DNA of 64,000 bases from CATOSP01 sp965237775 (GCA_965237775.1 OZ250155.1:3038001-3102000), one strand, 5' to 3'. Counted from the stretch's first letter, positions 42,283 through 52,011 are shown. A program made the numbers and translations. The notes: generated by a model from the sequence alone, not told the origin.

Positions 42283-43373
42283 CCCCCGCTCGGTGGCTGG
42301 CGGTCGTTCTGTCCCTCGCCCTTGTCCTGACCAGCCAGCTTGGTTGCACCCTGAGAGAACCGGCAACCCCGCCCACAGAGACACCTTCGCCTACTGCCAC
42401 GCCCATACCGACACCCGCGCCTACCAATACGCCCCGTGCCACGGCCACCCCGGCGCCAACGCCCGCGACCGAAACCAGCCCCGTACCTCCCCAGAGGACA
42501 GGCCGGGGCTCCGCGGGCGTACCGGGCGGTCTGGAGAATCTGTGGGCAGTAATGCCGGAGGGTTTCGCCGCAGTGCAGTTCCTGGACGTCAAGGCCGTTC
42601 GTGAGAACCCGGAGCTGCAGAGCATCGGGTCCCTGCAGGTCCCACAATTCCTGGCCACTCTCCCCCCAGGCACGCTATCGCTCATTGACCAGGTCTTGGC
42701 GGCTGTAAGTACAGACCCTCAGGGTGTGCTGATATCCATTGAGGGGCCTATCGATGTCGAAGGTCTACTGGAAGTGGCGTTGTCCTATGGAAGTGCGCAA
42801 CAGGAGGTAAAACGAGAGATTTACAAAGGGTATTCAATTTCCCTAATTGATCTCTCAGGCGCATTGCTTGCCGGAGCGGCGGTAGGCGACACCATATCTG
42901 TGATTTTCCTCGGCTCGGCGGGGAGTGGAGGTTCCGGGCTCGACGGAATAAAATCAGCCATCGACGCCTACGCTGGAACAGCTCCGAGGATGTTGGACAA
43001 TCCGCGCTTCGCCGCGCTTTTGGCGTCGTTGCCCCCTGGTGTAACGGCGAGTCTCACCGGCGACTGCGCCTTGACCTCCCCTACGGCAGACGGAGTCAAA
43101 TCCCTGGAATGCGAAGCAACGGCCTTCAGCATCGACCTGGTCGACACCAACGCGCTTAGGGTCTCCGGGGTAGCCGGGTTTGAGGACGAGGCACAGGCCG
43201 CGACGGCCTTGGAACTGGTGGAAGACGGACTGGTGGTTGGTGGGAAGAAGGTCGAGAACGTGGCTGCCTATCAAGAAGGCGGTCTACTGGGGCTGGCATT
43301 TCAGGTGGAAGCTGCCGAGTTGACCCAGATTCTCACCGCTTTCGACGGTTTTCATATCGGGCCGGTACAGTAG
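42279..43373 (+). CDS. Lipoprotein-like secreted protein, unknown
   Basis: 364 residues, GTG start. A hydrophobic N-terminal segment (about 5-20) ends in a lipobox-like QLGC, then a Pro/Thr-rich linker of ~50 residues (PTETPSPTATPIPTPAPTNT) as in surface-tethered proteins. The main domain (about 85-364) is not recognised; it contains LPPGTLSLIDQVLAAV and VKSLECEATAFSIDLVDTN. It is translationally coupled to pyk, although no shared function is apparent. Confidence 0.7.
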   Translation: MTPARWLAVVLSLALVLTSQLGCTLREPATPPTETPSPTATPIPTPAPTNTPRATATPAPTPATETSPVPPQRTGRGSAGVPGGLENLWAVMPEGFAAVQFLDVKAVRENPELQSIGSLQVPQFLATLPPGTLSLIDQVLAAVSTDPQGVLISIEGPIDVEGLLEVALSYGSAQQEVKREIYKGYSISLIDLSGALLAGAAVGDTISVIFLGSAGSGGSGLDGIKSAIDAYAGTAPRMLDNPRFAALLASLPPGVTASLTGDCALTSPTADGVKSLECEATAFSIDLVDTNALRVSGVAGFEDEAQAATALELVEDGLVVGGKKVENVAAYQEGGLLGLAFQVEAAELTQILTAFDGFHIGPVQ

Positions 43374-43420
43374 ATTGTAGGGCGTTTGGTAGGCGCTACA
43401 CGCGCGGATGGATAGGGGTT

Positions 43421-44878
43421 TTACGCCGCCGGAAGTGAACGGGGCAGTTTTGTCTGGCCCATCAACGTGAGATCGACCCCACGGGCTAGGTCGCGCCCTT
43501 CCGCGATCGCCCAGACCACCAACGACTGGCCTCGAGCCGCGTCACCGCCCGCGAATACGCCTGGAACGGAAGTCATCTTGTTGGCGTCGGTCGTGATATT
43601 CCCTCGCCCGTCCAATTCCACTCCTAGCTGTTCCACCATCGCGCCGTGTTCCGGGTGCAAGAAGCCCATCGCCAGCAACACCAACTCGGTGTCGATCTCA
43701 AAATCGCTCTCGGGTACTTCTCGCATCGACGGCCGTCCGCCATTCTCCGACGGCGCCCATTCCACCCGGACCGCATGAAGCTTCTCTACCTTGCCATCCC
43801 GGCCAGAGAAGGACTTGGTCATAACATCGTAGTCGCGGATGCCGCCTTCTTCATGGGCAGCGGAAGACCGGAGAACGTTGGGCCACTGTGGCCAGGGATT
43901 GTCGGGCCGGCGTTCCAACGGAGGCTCGGACAGCAGCTCAAGCTGATGCACTATCTCAGCCCCTTGCCGATGTGCGGTGCCCAGGCAGTCCGCGCCGGTG
44001 TCCCCGCCTCCCAGGATCACCACGCGTTTGCCCTCAGCGCTGATCCGCTCGGAGGGGTCTACCGATTGACCCGCCAACAGCCTGTTTTGCTGAGTCAGAT
44101 ACTCCATGGCAAAATGCACGCCGTCCAAACCACGGCCCGGCACCGGCAGGTCACGCGGCTGGGTTGAGCCGCAGGTCAGGCAGACCGCGTCGAACTCTTC
44201 CAACAGCTTGTCCGCCTCGTAATCAATTCCCATGTTGACGCCAGGGCGGAAAGTAACCCCTTCCTCCGCCATCAGGTCCACGCGGCGTTGAACGACGGTC
44301 TTGTCCAGTTTGAAGTCCGGGATGCCCAGGGTGAGAAGACCGCCGATGTATTCGTCGCGCTCAAACACGGTGACCCAGTGACCGGCCCGGTTGAGCTGTT
44401 GCGCGGCTGCCAGGCCAGCGGGCCCCGAGCCCACCACCGCAACACTTTTTCCGGTGCGCTCCCCGGGGGGTTCGGCCTTGATCCAGCCTTCCTCGAACGC
44501 CCGGTCCGCGATCTCTTTCTCGATATACTCGATGGTTACCGGGTCGGAGTTAATGCTTAACACACATGACGCCTCGCAAGGAGCGGGGCAGATACGTCCG
44601 GTGAACTCCGGGAAGTTATTGGTTGAAAGCAGGACGTGGAGGGCCCTCTCCCAGTTACCCAGGTATACCTGGTGGTTGAACTCCGGAATCACGTTTCCGA
44701 GGGGGCAACCCATGTGGCAGAAGGGTACGGCGCAGTCCATACAGCGGCTACCCTGGTCCCGAGCGTGGCCTTCGGGCCAAGGCTTGTAGAACTCGCGAAA
44801 ATCGTTCTTTCGCTCTACTGGAGGACGGCGTTCCGGAGCCGCGCGCTCGGAGCGCATGAATCCACTGGGATCACCCAT
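43421..44878 (-). CDS. gltD: Glutamate synthase small subunit
   Basis: 485 residues. Supplies electrons from NADPH to GltB. N-terminal Fe-S cysteines lie in CMDCAVPFCHMGCPLGN and CPAPCEASC, an FAD loop in VVGSGPAGLAAAQQL and an NADPH loop in VVILGGGDTGADCLGT. With GltB it forms the NADPH-dependent enzyme for ammonium assimilation. It is separated from gltB by the Uma2-like gene. Complete, start ATG 44878. Confidence 0.95.
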   Translation of the reverse strand: MGDPSGFMRSERAAPERRPPVERKNDFREFYKPWPEGHARDQGSRCMDCAVPFCHMGCPLGNVIPEFNHQVYLGNWERALHVLLSTNNFPEFTGRICPAPCEASCVLSINSDPVTIEYIEKEIADRAFEEGWIKAEPPGERTGKSVAVVGSGPAGLAAAQQLNRAGHWVTVFERDEYIGGLLTLGIPDFKLDKTVVQRRVDLMAEEGVTFRPGVNMGIDYEADKLLEEFDAVCLTCGSTQPRDLPVPGRGLDGVHFAMEYLTQQNRLLAGQSVDPSERISAEGKRVVILGGGDTGADCLGTAHRQGAEIVHQLELLSEPPLERRPDNPWPQWPNVLRSSAAHEEGGIRDYDVMTKSFSGRDGKVEKLHAVRVEWAPSENGGRPSMREVPESDFEIDTELVLLAMGFLHPEHGAMVEQLGVELDGRGNITTDANKMTSVPGVFAGGDAARGQSLVVWAIAEGRDLARGVDLTLMGQTKLPRSLPAA

Positions 44879-44970
44879 AGGCAGCTACTTCATTTCCTCT
44901 TTGCCCTGGCTGGTTGCCCAAACAAGGTCTTGAATACACTATTCTCAGACTCCTCCGATGAGGAGTCCCG

Positions 44971-45519
44971 TCAGCCGAATAGCTCTCTAAGCGGCAGAGT
45001 CCAGCCGACTACCACATCATGTACGTCAAGTATATCGTCCTCTGTCAAAATCACAATGTCTGACCGGGAACGATAGACGGTCACAGTCTGCCGCCGGGGG
45101 TCGACGACCGCAACCACGGTTGTCCCCGCATCGAGCCATAGGAGGGCCTTGCTCTCCACCTCGGTGTAGGAGTCGCTGGGTGACAACACCTCGACCGCCA
45201 CATTTGGGGCGCCTGACCAGAACCCCTGCTCATCGGCGGTTTCGCTGGCGCGGGACCGGTCTACGAAGGCGACATCAGGAGCGCGCACGGTGTCGGGATC
45301 AGAAGCCAACCTGAATCCGGCTTCCGCCGTAACCACCGCGCCGGACTGGCTAGCATGAACATGCTGTTCCAAAAGAGAGCAAAGGCGCGCCGCATACCTT
45401 CCGTGCCGGAACCCCGCTGGGGCCATCTTCACCAACTGTCCTTCGATCAACTCATAGCGATAGCCGTCGTCTGGCATAGCGAGGAGATCATCGGCGGTAA
45501 CCAGCTTGGTGGTGGTCAA
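44971..45519 (-). CDS. Uma2-family restriction-endonuclease-like protein
   Basis: 182 residues, DUF820/Uma2. The fold marker MPDDGYRYELIEGQLVKMAP and the PD-(D/E)xK-like core PDVAFVDRSR, then NVAVEVLSPSDSYTEVESKALLWLDAG are clear. Uma2 genes are found in many copies in cyanobacteria and Chloroflexi and their function is uncertain. The gene lies between gltB (51-base gap) and gltD (92-base gap) on the same strand, which is an unusual site. Confidence 0.85.
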   Translation of the reverse strand: MTTTKLVTADDLLAMPDDGYRYELIEGQLVKMAPAGFRHGRYAARLCSLLEQHVHASQSGAVVTAEAGFRLASDPDTVRAPDVAFVDRSRASETADEQGFWSGAPNVAVEVLSPSDSYTEVESKALLWLDAGTTVVAVVDPRRQTVTVYRSRSDIVILTEDDILDVHDVVVGWTLPLRELFG

Positions 45520-45569
45520 TTCGACATCCCTTCGATCATCGTGGGCAGTCCAGGGAAAGCGGCCTGTCC

Positions 45570-48500
45570 TTAATTGTCGCCAGCCGCCACGGGTTGTTCC
45601 TCGCGTTGTCTGCGCTCTTCCAAGATCCGCCGGTAATCGCGGGGCATGATCTTCTTGAAATTGGCCAAAGACTTGTCCCAGACCTTCAGCAGTTCTCTGG
45701 CCTTTTCGCTGCCGGTATGGAGCAGGTGTCCCTCAACCATCTCCTTGAGTATGGCCTGGTCCACTGGGTCGGTCACTTCTTCCAGGTCTGCCAGGCCGGG
45801 GTTGAATCGTATATCGAAGTCGCCTTCTTCATCGTTTACGAAAGCGATTCCTCCGCTCATTCCCGCGCCAAAATTGCGGCCCGCGCGGCCCAATACTACA
45901 ACGACTCCACCGGTCATGTATTCGCAGCCGTGGTCGCCAACACTTTCGATGACGGCCTTGACTCCGCTGTTGCGCACGCAGAACCGCTCACCGGCCCTGC
46001 CTCGAATGAACACCTCGCCGCCGGTGGCCCCATACATGGCAACGTTACCGATGATGATGTTCTCCTCGGCCACGAACCCTGCATCAGCGGGCGGGCAAAC
46101 GACTATGCGCCCACCGGCCATTCCCTTACCCATGTAGTCGTTCGTGTCACCGTCGAGGCGTATGTCGATGCCCTTCGCCAGAAATGCCCCGAAGCTCTGA
46201 CCGGCCGAGCCCGCCAGGTGGATCTTGATGGTGCCTTCTGGAAGGCCGGCCTCTCCGTATTTCTTCGAAACCCTACCGCTGAGCATTGCTCCGACGGTCC
46301 GGTGACTGTTGCGAATGGGCAGGTCTATCTCCACCGACTTGCCGTTCTCAAGGGCGGGTTGGGAAAGGGCAATCAACTCATGGTCCAGCGCGTCTTCCAG
46401 GCCGTGGTCCTGCTCCTCCTTGCAATAGACCGCCACCTCGTCCGACTTGGGATGACGGTAAAGCAGCCGGGAAAAGTCCAAGCCCCGGGCCTTCCAATGC
46501 TCGATGGCTTCCCGCCCGTCGAGCATGTCCACTCGACCGATCATTTCGTTAACGGTGCGGAAACCCATCTCGGCCATGATCTCCCGCATCTCTTCGGCGA
46601 CGAACGTGAAGTAGTTGACCAGGTATTCCGGTCTTCCGGCAAACATCTTGCGGAGTTCCGGGTCCTGGGTCGCTATGCCCACCGAACAGGTGCCCAGGTG
46701 GCACTTGCGCAGCATGATGCAGCCGTTGACCACCAGCGCGCCGGTAGCGTAACCGAACTCCTCCGCTCCCAGAAGAGCCGCTATGGCGGCGTCACGGCCT
46801 GTCTTGAGCTGGCCGTCGGTCTGCAATGCGATCCTGCCGCGCAGGTCGTTAGCCACCAATACCTGCTGGGTCTCGGCAACTCCCAATTCCCATGGAAGCC
46901 CTGCGTACTTGATCGAAGACTCCGGTGAATTGCCGGTCCCCCCGTCATGCCCGCTAATCAATATCACGTCAGAATGGCCCTTGGCTACACCAGCGGCAAC
47001 CGTGCCGACTCCCACCTCGGCCACCAACTTCACGTGAATGCGGGCGTCCGGGTTGACTGTCTTGAGGTCGTGGATTAGCTGTGCAAGGTCTTCGATCGAG
47101 TAAATGTCGTGGTGCGGGGGAGGGGAGATAAGCTCCACTCCAGGCGTGGTTTTGCGCACCCAGCCGATATAATCGTCAACCTTGTTTCCTGAGATCTGAC
47201 CTCCCTCACCTGGTTTGGAACCCTGGGCCATCTTGATCTGCAGGTCCGTGGCGTTGACTAGATAGTTGGGTGTGACTCCGAACCGTCCGGAGGCTACCTG
47301 CTTAACCGCGCTGCTGCGCGAGTCGCCGTTGGCGTCCGGCGTGTAACGGTTGAAGTCCTCACCGCCTTCGCCCGTGTTGCTCCTGGCGCCCAGCCGGTTC
47401 ATGGCGATAGCCATGGTCTCATGCGCTTCCTTGCTAATGGAGCCCAGAGAGACCGCTCCGGTCGCGAACCGTTTTACTATCTCGGAAGCGGGCTCTACCT
47501 CGTCCAGAGGGACCGAAGGCAAAACGCTCTTAAACTCAAGCAGCCCGCGAAGGGTGGCCATCTTTCTGGACTGGTCGTTGGAGAGAGCGGCGAATTCCCT
47601 ATATGCCTCCCAGCTTTTGGCGCGGGCGGCGAACTGGAGCTTGGCGATCGACTCGGGGTTCCACTGATGGAACTCACCGTCGCGGCGCCACTGGTAGAAG
47701 CCGCCCATCGGCAGCTCCCGAGTCTCGGCGGGCTGCTCTTCGGAGAACGCAGCCCGGTGGCGTTCCAGCGTCTCATCTTCAACCGCATCCAAGCCGATAC
47801 CTTCGATGCGTGACGGGGTCCAGGTGAAGTACTGGTCGATCAACTCCTGGGAGAGTCCGATGGCCTCAAAGATTTGGGCCCCCCGGTAGCTCTGCACCGT
47901 GGAAATACCCATCTTGGACATCACCTTGAGCATGCCCTTTTCGTTGGCCTTGAGGAAGTTCTTGGCCGCGTAGTCCGGCTTGGTTCCATTTAACTCACCG
48001 GACTCCGCCATCTCCTGTACTGTGTCCAGCGCCAGGTAGGGGTTGATGGCCCCCGCTCCGTAGCCCACGAGGAGGGAGAAATGGTGTACTTCACGAGGCT
48101 CGCCGGACTCCACAACCAGCCCGGCCTTGGTGCGGGTGCCCTCCCGGATCAGGTGGTGGTGCACGGCGGAGGTCGACAACAGGCTGGGGATGGGGGCCCA
48201 GCGGGAGTCCACATTCCGGTCTGACAGGATGATGATGCAGTGGCCCTCGGCAATGGCCTGGGATGCCTGTTCGGCCAGCTTTTCCAGGGCCGCTTTCATG
48301 GCCCCTGGGCCGGCCTGGGTGTCGAACAAGGTTGAGAGGGTGACCGATTGAATGCTCCCCGCGTCAATTCGGCGGATCTTCTCAAATTCCTCGTTGCTAA
48401 TTAACGGAGACTTCAGCTTGAGTTGGTGGCAATGCTCGGGAGTCTCCTCGAAGAGGTTCTGTTCCCTTCCGATAAAGGCCTCGACGGAAGTCACGAGGTC

Positions 48501-50147
48501 TTCTCGAATGGCGTCCAGGGGAGGATTGGTCACCTGGGCAAACAACTGCTTAAAATAGTTAAACAGAAGCTGGTTTTCGTCGGACAATACCGCCAATGGC
48601 GCGTCGTTGCCCATGGAACCCACGGCCTCAGCGCCGTTCAACGCCATAGGGGCAGTGAGCATCCGCAGTTCTTCGATCGTATAGCCGAACGCCCTTTGCA
48701 ATTGCTGGATATCCGGCGTACCGCCTGCGCTTGGGTCCGAGCCGTTGGTGAGATAAGAGGCGCGCGCCATATCCGGGGTGGGAAGGTCGTCCAACGACAC
48801 TTTGTTGTCTTTAAGCCACTGACCATAGGGCTGGCGGCTGGCAAGGTCCCGCTTCATCTCTTCGTCTACGATGATGCGTCCCTGCTCCAAGTCAACCAGG
48901 AACATGCGTCCGGGCTGGAGACGCCCCTTCTCTTTCACGTTGGAGGCTGGAATGTCCAGCACGCCGGTCTCCGAGGCCATTACCAGCTTGTCGTCGAAAG
49001 TTACCAGGTAACGGAAAGGCCGCAGCCCGTTCCGGTCCAGGAAACCACAGATGTGGTGCCCGTTGGACGCGACGATCATCGCTGGGCCGTCCCAGGGCTC
49101 CATCAGGCAGGAGTGGTACTCGTAGAAGTCTCTGCGCTCCTGGGACATCGTCTCGTGCTGGTCCCAGGCTTCCGGGATCAACATGAGCATCGAGTGGGCG
49201 AGATCGCGGCCGGTCATTAGCAATAGTTCGAGGGCGTTGTCGATGGAGGCCGTGTCGCTGGCGCCAGGGGTCATGACTGGAGGAATTTTTTTCATGTCGT
49301 CGCCGAACAACGGCGACTCGAACTGGGATTCTCTGGCATGCATCCAGTTCAGGTTGCCCCGCAGGGTATTGATTTCCCCGTTGTGGGCCAGGTAACGGTA
49401 CGGGTGGGCAAGCTTCCAATGCCCAAGGGTATTGGTGCTGAAGCGGGAGTGGACCAACGCAAATGCGCTGGCCAAATCCTCGTCGGCCAAGTCCGGGTAG
49501 AACCCGGAGATCTGGTGGGCCATCAGCAAGCCCTTGTACACGATGGTCTTGGCGGACATGCTGCAGATATAGAAGTAGTCCGCTTCTTCGTCCGTAATCC
49601 CGGCGTTGGCCATGGAATGCTCGATCACCTTGCGGATTACGTACAGCTTCCGTTCAAGCCGCTCCCGGTCCAGGTCTCCCGCGGAGACGAACACCTGCCT
49701 GATCCGGGGGCAAACTGCCCGGGCATCCGTCCCGATTTGCGTCGGGTCGGTGGGTACGTCCCGCCATCCGATAGGCTCCAACCCCTCGTCGGAGATGACT
49801 CTTTCCACGAGGTTCCGGCATTTGCTCTCGGCTTCGTCCTCAGGTGGGAGGAAAAGCATTCCGACGCCGTATCTACCGGGAGGCGGGAGAGAGATGCCCA
49901 ATGGGGCACATTGGTTTCGTAAGAACGCGTCCGGCATCTGAAATAGGACGCCTGCTCCGTCGCCAGTCTCCGGGTCTCGCCCGCAGGCGCCGCGGTGCCC
50001 CAAATTTATTAGGACCTGAAGCGATTCGGTGACAATCTGGTGGGTCTTCTCGCCCTTGACGTTGGCGACGAGACCGACTCCGCAGCTATCGTGCTCCAGG
50101 TCCGGGGTATACAATCCGTATTGGGCTAACTCACTTAACGCGTCCAT
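45570..50147 (-). CDS. gltB: Glutamate synthase large subunit
   Basis: 1525 residues. Makes two glutamates from glutamine and 2-oxoglutarate. LEHDSCGVGLVANVKG near residue 22 places the Ntn nucleophile Cys after a ~21-residue propeptide. The FMN domain has KMAQGSKPGEGGQISGNKVD and GHDGGTGNSPESSIKYAG, the 3Fe-4S cysteines are in CIMLRKCHLGTCSVG, and the C-terminal beta-helix (GGEVFIRGRAGERF) is complete. The predicted -10 box TATAAT is at 50309-50314 on the minus strand, inside a 240-base upstream gap. Confidence 0.96.
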   Translation of the reverse strand: MDALSELAQYGLYTPDLEHDSCGVGLVANVKGEKTHQIVTESLQVLINLGHRGACGRDPETGDGAGVLFQMPDAFLRNQCAPLGISLPPPGRYGVGMLFLPPEDEAESKCRNLVERVISDEGLEPIGWRDVPTDPTQIGTDARAVCPRIRQVFVSAGDLDRERLERKLYVIRKVIEHSMANAGITDEEADYFYICSMSAKTIVYKGLLMAHQISGFYPDLADEDLASAFALVHSRFSTNTLGHWKLAHPYRYLAHNGEINTLRGNLNWMHARESQFESPLFGDDMKKIPPVMTPGASDTASIDNALELLLMTGRDLAHSMLMLIPEAWDQHETMSQERRDFYEYHSCLMEPWDGPAMIVASNGHHICGFLDRNGLRPFRYLVTFDDKLVMASETGVLDIPASNVKEKGRLQPGRMFLVDLEQGRIIVDEEMKRDLASRQPYGQWLKDNKVSLDDLPTPDMARASYLTNGSDPSAGGTPDIQQLQRAFGYTIEELRMLTAPMALNGAEAVGSMGNDAPLAVLSDENQLLFNYFKQLFAQVTNPPLDAIREDLVTSVEAFIGREQNLFEETPEHCHQLKLKSPLISNEEFEKIRRIDAGSIQSVTLSTLFDTQAGPGAMKAALEKLAEQASQAIAEGHCIIILSDRNVDSRWAPIPSLLSTSAVHHHLIREGTRTKAGLVVESGEPREVHHFSLLVGYGAGAINPYLALDTVQEMAESGELNGTKPDYAAKNFLKANEKGMLKVMSKMGISTVQSYRGAQIFEAIGLSQELIDQYFTWTPSRIEGIGLDAVEDETLERHRAAFSEEQPAETRELPMGGFYQWRRDGEFHQWNPESIAKLQFAARAKSWEAYREFAALSNDQSRKMATLRGLLEFKSVLPSVPLDEVEPASEIVKRFATGAVSLGSISKEAHETMAIAMNRLGARSNTGEGGEDFNRYTPDANGDSRSSAVKQVASGRFGVTPNYLVNATDLQIKMAQGSKPGEGGQISGNKVDDYIGWVRKTTPGVELISPPPHHDIYSIEDLAQLIHDLKTVNPDARIHVKLVAEVGVGTVAAGVAKGHSDVILISGHDGGTGNSPESSIKYAGLPWELGVAETQQVLVANDLRGRIALQTDGQLKTGRDAAIAALLGAEEFGYATGALVVNGCIMLRKCHLGTCSVGIATQDPELRKMFAGRPEYLVNYFTFVAEEMREIMAEMGFRTVNEMIGRVDMLDGREAIEHWKARGLDFSRLLYRHPKSDEVAVYCKEEQDHGLEDALDHELIALSQPALENGKSVEIDLPIRNSHRTVGAMLSGRVSKKYGEAGLPEGTIKIHLAGSAGQSFGAFLAKGIDIRLDGDTNDYMGKGMAGGRIVVCPPADAGFVAEENIIIGNVAMYGATGGEVFIRGRAGERFCVRNSGVKAVIESVGDHGCEYMTGGVVVVLGRAGRNFGAGMSGGIAFVNDEEGDFDIRFNPGLADLEEVTDPVDQAILKEMVEGHLLHTGSEKARELLKVWDKSLANFKKIMPRDYRRILEERRQREEQPVAAGDN

Positions 50148-50367
50148 AACCTAACTATCTACTGACAGCGCCGACCCGGGGTTCGGCACCTGCGGTGGAC
50201 CCTCCACGATCCGCCACCCAACACGCCGTTCTCCACCAATGGCCATACGCCCCGGGGGTCGCCCGGGAATTTGTTAAATGTATCACAAACTTTTGGGGGA
50301 TGGGAAGCATTATACTCTCGGCTCTCTTGTATGAGTAGACCTGGGCCGTTAAAATCCCAAATCGACA

Positions 50368-50385
50368 TGTAACAATTTTGTTACA
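50368..50385. promoter_or_regulatory. 18-bp perfect dyad between gltB and rsfS
   Basis: TGTAACA (50368-50374), ATTT, TGTTACA (50379-50385). It lies 12 bases upstream of the rsfS -35 box and about 50 bases upstream of the gltB -10. The arms resemble binding sites of CRP/FNR-type or TnrA/GlnR-type regulators, but spacing differs from each consensus. Confidence 0.65.
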
Positions 50386-50397
50386 GGCATGCCCCAG

Positions 50398-50426
50398 TTG
50401 ACCGTAACATGGCGTCAAGCTATACT
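50398..50426 (+). promoter_or_regulatory. Promoter of rsfS
   Basis: TTGACC (50398-50403), 17-base spacer, TATACT (50421-50426). Transcription should start near 50433, downstream of the frame's first ATG at 50389. Confidence 0.8.
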
Positions 50427-50466
50427 CATACCAAACGTTTCATACGATATTAGGGAGGATTATATA

Positions 50467-50811
50467 CTGGATTCGACGGAAGTTGCCCAAATGGTGGTAG
50501 AGGTCGCCTCTGAGAAGCTAGCGGAGGATATCCTCATGCTGGACCTTCGCGAGGTGGCCCCTTTTGCGGATTATTTCGTCATTATGACGGCGGAATCCAC
50601 CAGGCAGATCGAAGCCCTGGAAGAAGACCTGACCCAGGCGTTGAAGGCCTCGCAGGTCAGCCGTTTCCACAGGGAAGGCGCGGCGGCCTCCGGGTGGGTG
50701 CTGATAGACTTCAGCGACGTGGTCGTCCACATCATGGGACCGGAGGAGCGGGAGTTCTACGAGTTGGAGCGTCTCTGGTCCAGGGGAGCCCAGGTCGTTA
50801 GGGTTCTATAA
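50467..50811 (+). CDS. rsfS: Ribosomal silencing factor RsfS, non-AUG start
   Basis: About 114 residues. RsfS binds L14 on free 50S subunits and blocks joining in starvation. SEKLAEDILMLDLREVAPFADYFVIMT, STRQIEALEEDL and GWVLIDFSDVVVHIM match the family. The upstream ATG at 50389 precedes the promoter, so it cannot be used from that RNA. GGGAGG at 50453-50458 lies eight bases before CTG 50467, the best start; ATA 50464 and ATG 50491 are alternatives. It converges on ndk with a 14-base overlap of the 3' ends. Confidence 0.85.
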   Translation: MDSTEVAQMVVEVASEKLAEDILMLDLREVAPFADYFVIMTAESTRQIEALEEDLTQALKASQVSRFHREGAAASGWVLIDFSDVVVHIMGPEEREFYELERLWSRGAQVVRVL

Positions 50812-51250
50812 TCCAGGGATCGGCGCTGCGGGAATAGTCCAGTATCTCTTCTGGCCGGAAAAATAGGCCGATCTCACGCCTTGCTGACTCGACGCTATCC
50901 GAGCCGTGCACGATGTTCCTCCCGATGTTCACACCCAGGTCACCCCGGATCGTGCCGGGGGCGGCTCCCGCGGGGTTCGTCGTCCCCATTGTATTTCGGA
51001 CTATCTCCACCGCGTCGTCAGCCTCCCAGACCATGGCCACCAAGGGACCGGAGGTGATGAAATTGACCAGTCCCGCGAAGAACGGCCGCTGCACGTGTTC
51101 CCCGTAATGTTCCCTTGCAGTGGCGTCGTCCAACCGCATTAGCTTCAGCGCGGCAAGCTTGAGTCCCCGTTGCTCCAGCCGCCGGATTACCTCGCCGGAA
51201 AGACCCCGTTGGACTCCATCGGGCTTTACCAGGACCAGTGTTCGCTCCAT
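50798..51250 (-). CDS. ndk: Nucleoside diphosphate kinase
   Basis: 150 residues. Exchanges the terminal phosphate among nucleoside triphosphates through a phosphohistidine. MERTLVLVKPDGVQRGL, the RPFFAGLVNFITSGP loop and the active-site NIVHGSDSVESA are all present; the His is at about 118. Its 3' end overlaps rsfS on the other strand. It follows tsaB with a 68-base gap. Confidence 0.96.
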   Translation of the reverse strand: MERTLVLVKPDGVQRGLSGEVIRRLEQRGLKLAALKLMRLDDATAREHYGEHVQRPFFAGLVNFITSGPLVAMVWEADDAVEIVRNTMGTTNPAGAAPGTIRGDLGVNIGRNIVHGSDSVESARREIGLFFRPEEILDYSRSADPWIIEP

Positions 51251-51318
51251 AAGCTCTTTCTTATCCTATCCCCTGAATTGGTGGGTTTGGACCGGACCGA
51301 GGGCGCTCGTTCAGTCCA

Positions 51319-52011
51319 CTACGGCCCCTGCCGCACCCGGTCCCTCTGCTTGGGCGGCCCTATGCTGGGCATACGCAGATAGTAAGGTTGCAACGTTGCC
51401 AGGTCGTCTTGGTCTCCAAGCTCCAAGCGCCGCCGGGCGATCTCCACGAGGGCGTTCAGCCTGGAAGCGGGACCTGACCAGTTGATTACCACCGCCTTCG
51501 GACCCATTCGTTCCTTTATCAGGTCGGCATGAGGGCCGACTCCTTCACCACAGTAAAGCGTCACCCCGGACACTGAGTCCATTAAATCGCCGGGTAGACA
51601 AATCGTGTCCTCACGGACACGAACTCCATCCGCACCCATTAGCGCCGACGCCACCTCTCCTCTTCCGGCGTCGAGCATGGGACAAACCAACTTGCCGGAT
51701 TCGGCGTAGGGATGCGCCTCCAGGTCCAGTGTTCCAACGCCGAGCAGCGGAAGCCGGCCCGCCAGGGTCATGCCCTTCGCGGCGCTTACCCCCACCCTGA
51801 GCGAGCTGAATCCGCCCGGCCCAAGGGCAACGGCAACCGCGTCGAGTGAGGCTGGTTTCAGACCGCGACGCCCAAGCAAATTAGCGACCGCTGGCATAAG
51901 CTCGGAGGTGTGGTTGACCGTGGAATGCCAGGCCTGAAGGTCGATCACGCCCCGGTCATCGGCCAACGCTATTCCGGCGTACCTGGTGGACGTGTCTATC
52001 GCCAGCAGCAA
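51319..52011 (-). CDS. tsaB: tRNA N6-threonylcarbamoyladenosine synthesis protein TsaB
   Basis: 230 residues, ASKHA fold. Partner of TsaD in making t6A37. LLAIDTSTRYAGIALA at the start, VAVALGPGGFSSLRVGVSAAKGM and GTLDLEAHPY match TsaB. The start is TTG at 52011, directly after the tsaE stop. TsaD is not in the window. Confidence 0.9.
   Translation of the reverse strand: MLLAIDTSTRYAGIALADDRGVIDLQAWHSTVNHTSELMPAVANLLGRRGLKPASLDAVAVALGPGGFSSLRVGVSAAKGMTLAGRLPLLGVGTLDLEAHPYAESGKLVCPMLDAGRGEVASALMGADGVRVREDTICLPGDLMDSVSGVTLYCGEGVGPHADLIKERMGPKAVVINWSGPASRLNALVEIARRRLELGDQDDLATLQPYYLRMPSIGPPKQRDRVRQGP

Noticed and set aside
50389..50466. N-terminal extension of rsfS from ATG 50389
   Set aside because: The extension spans the rsfS promoter and is not RsfS-like.
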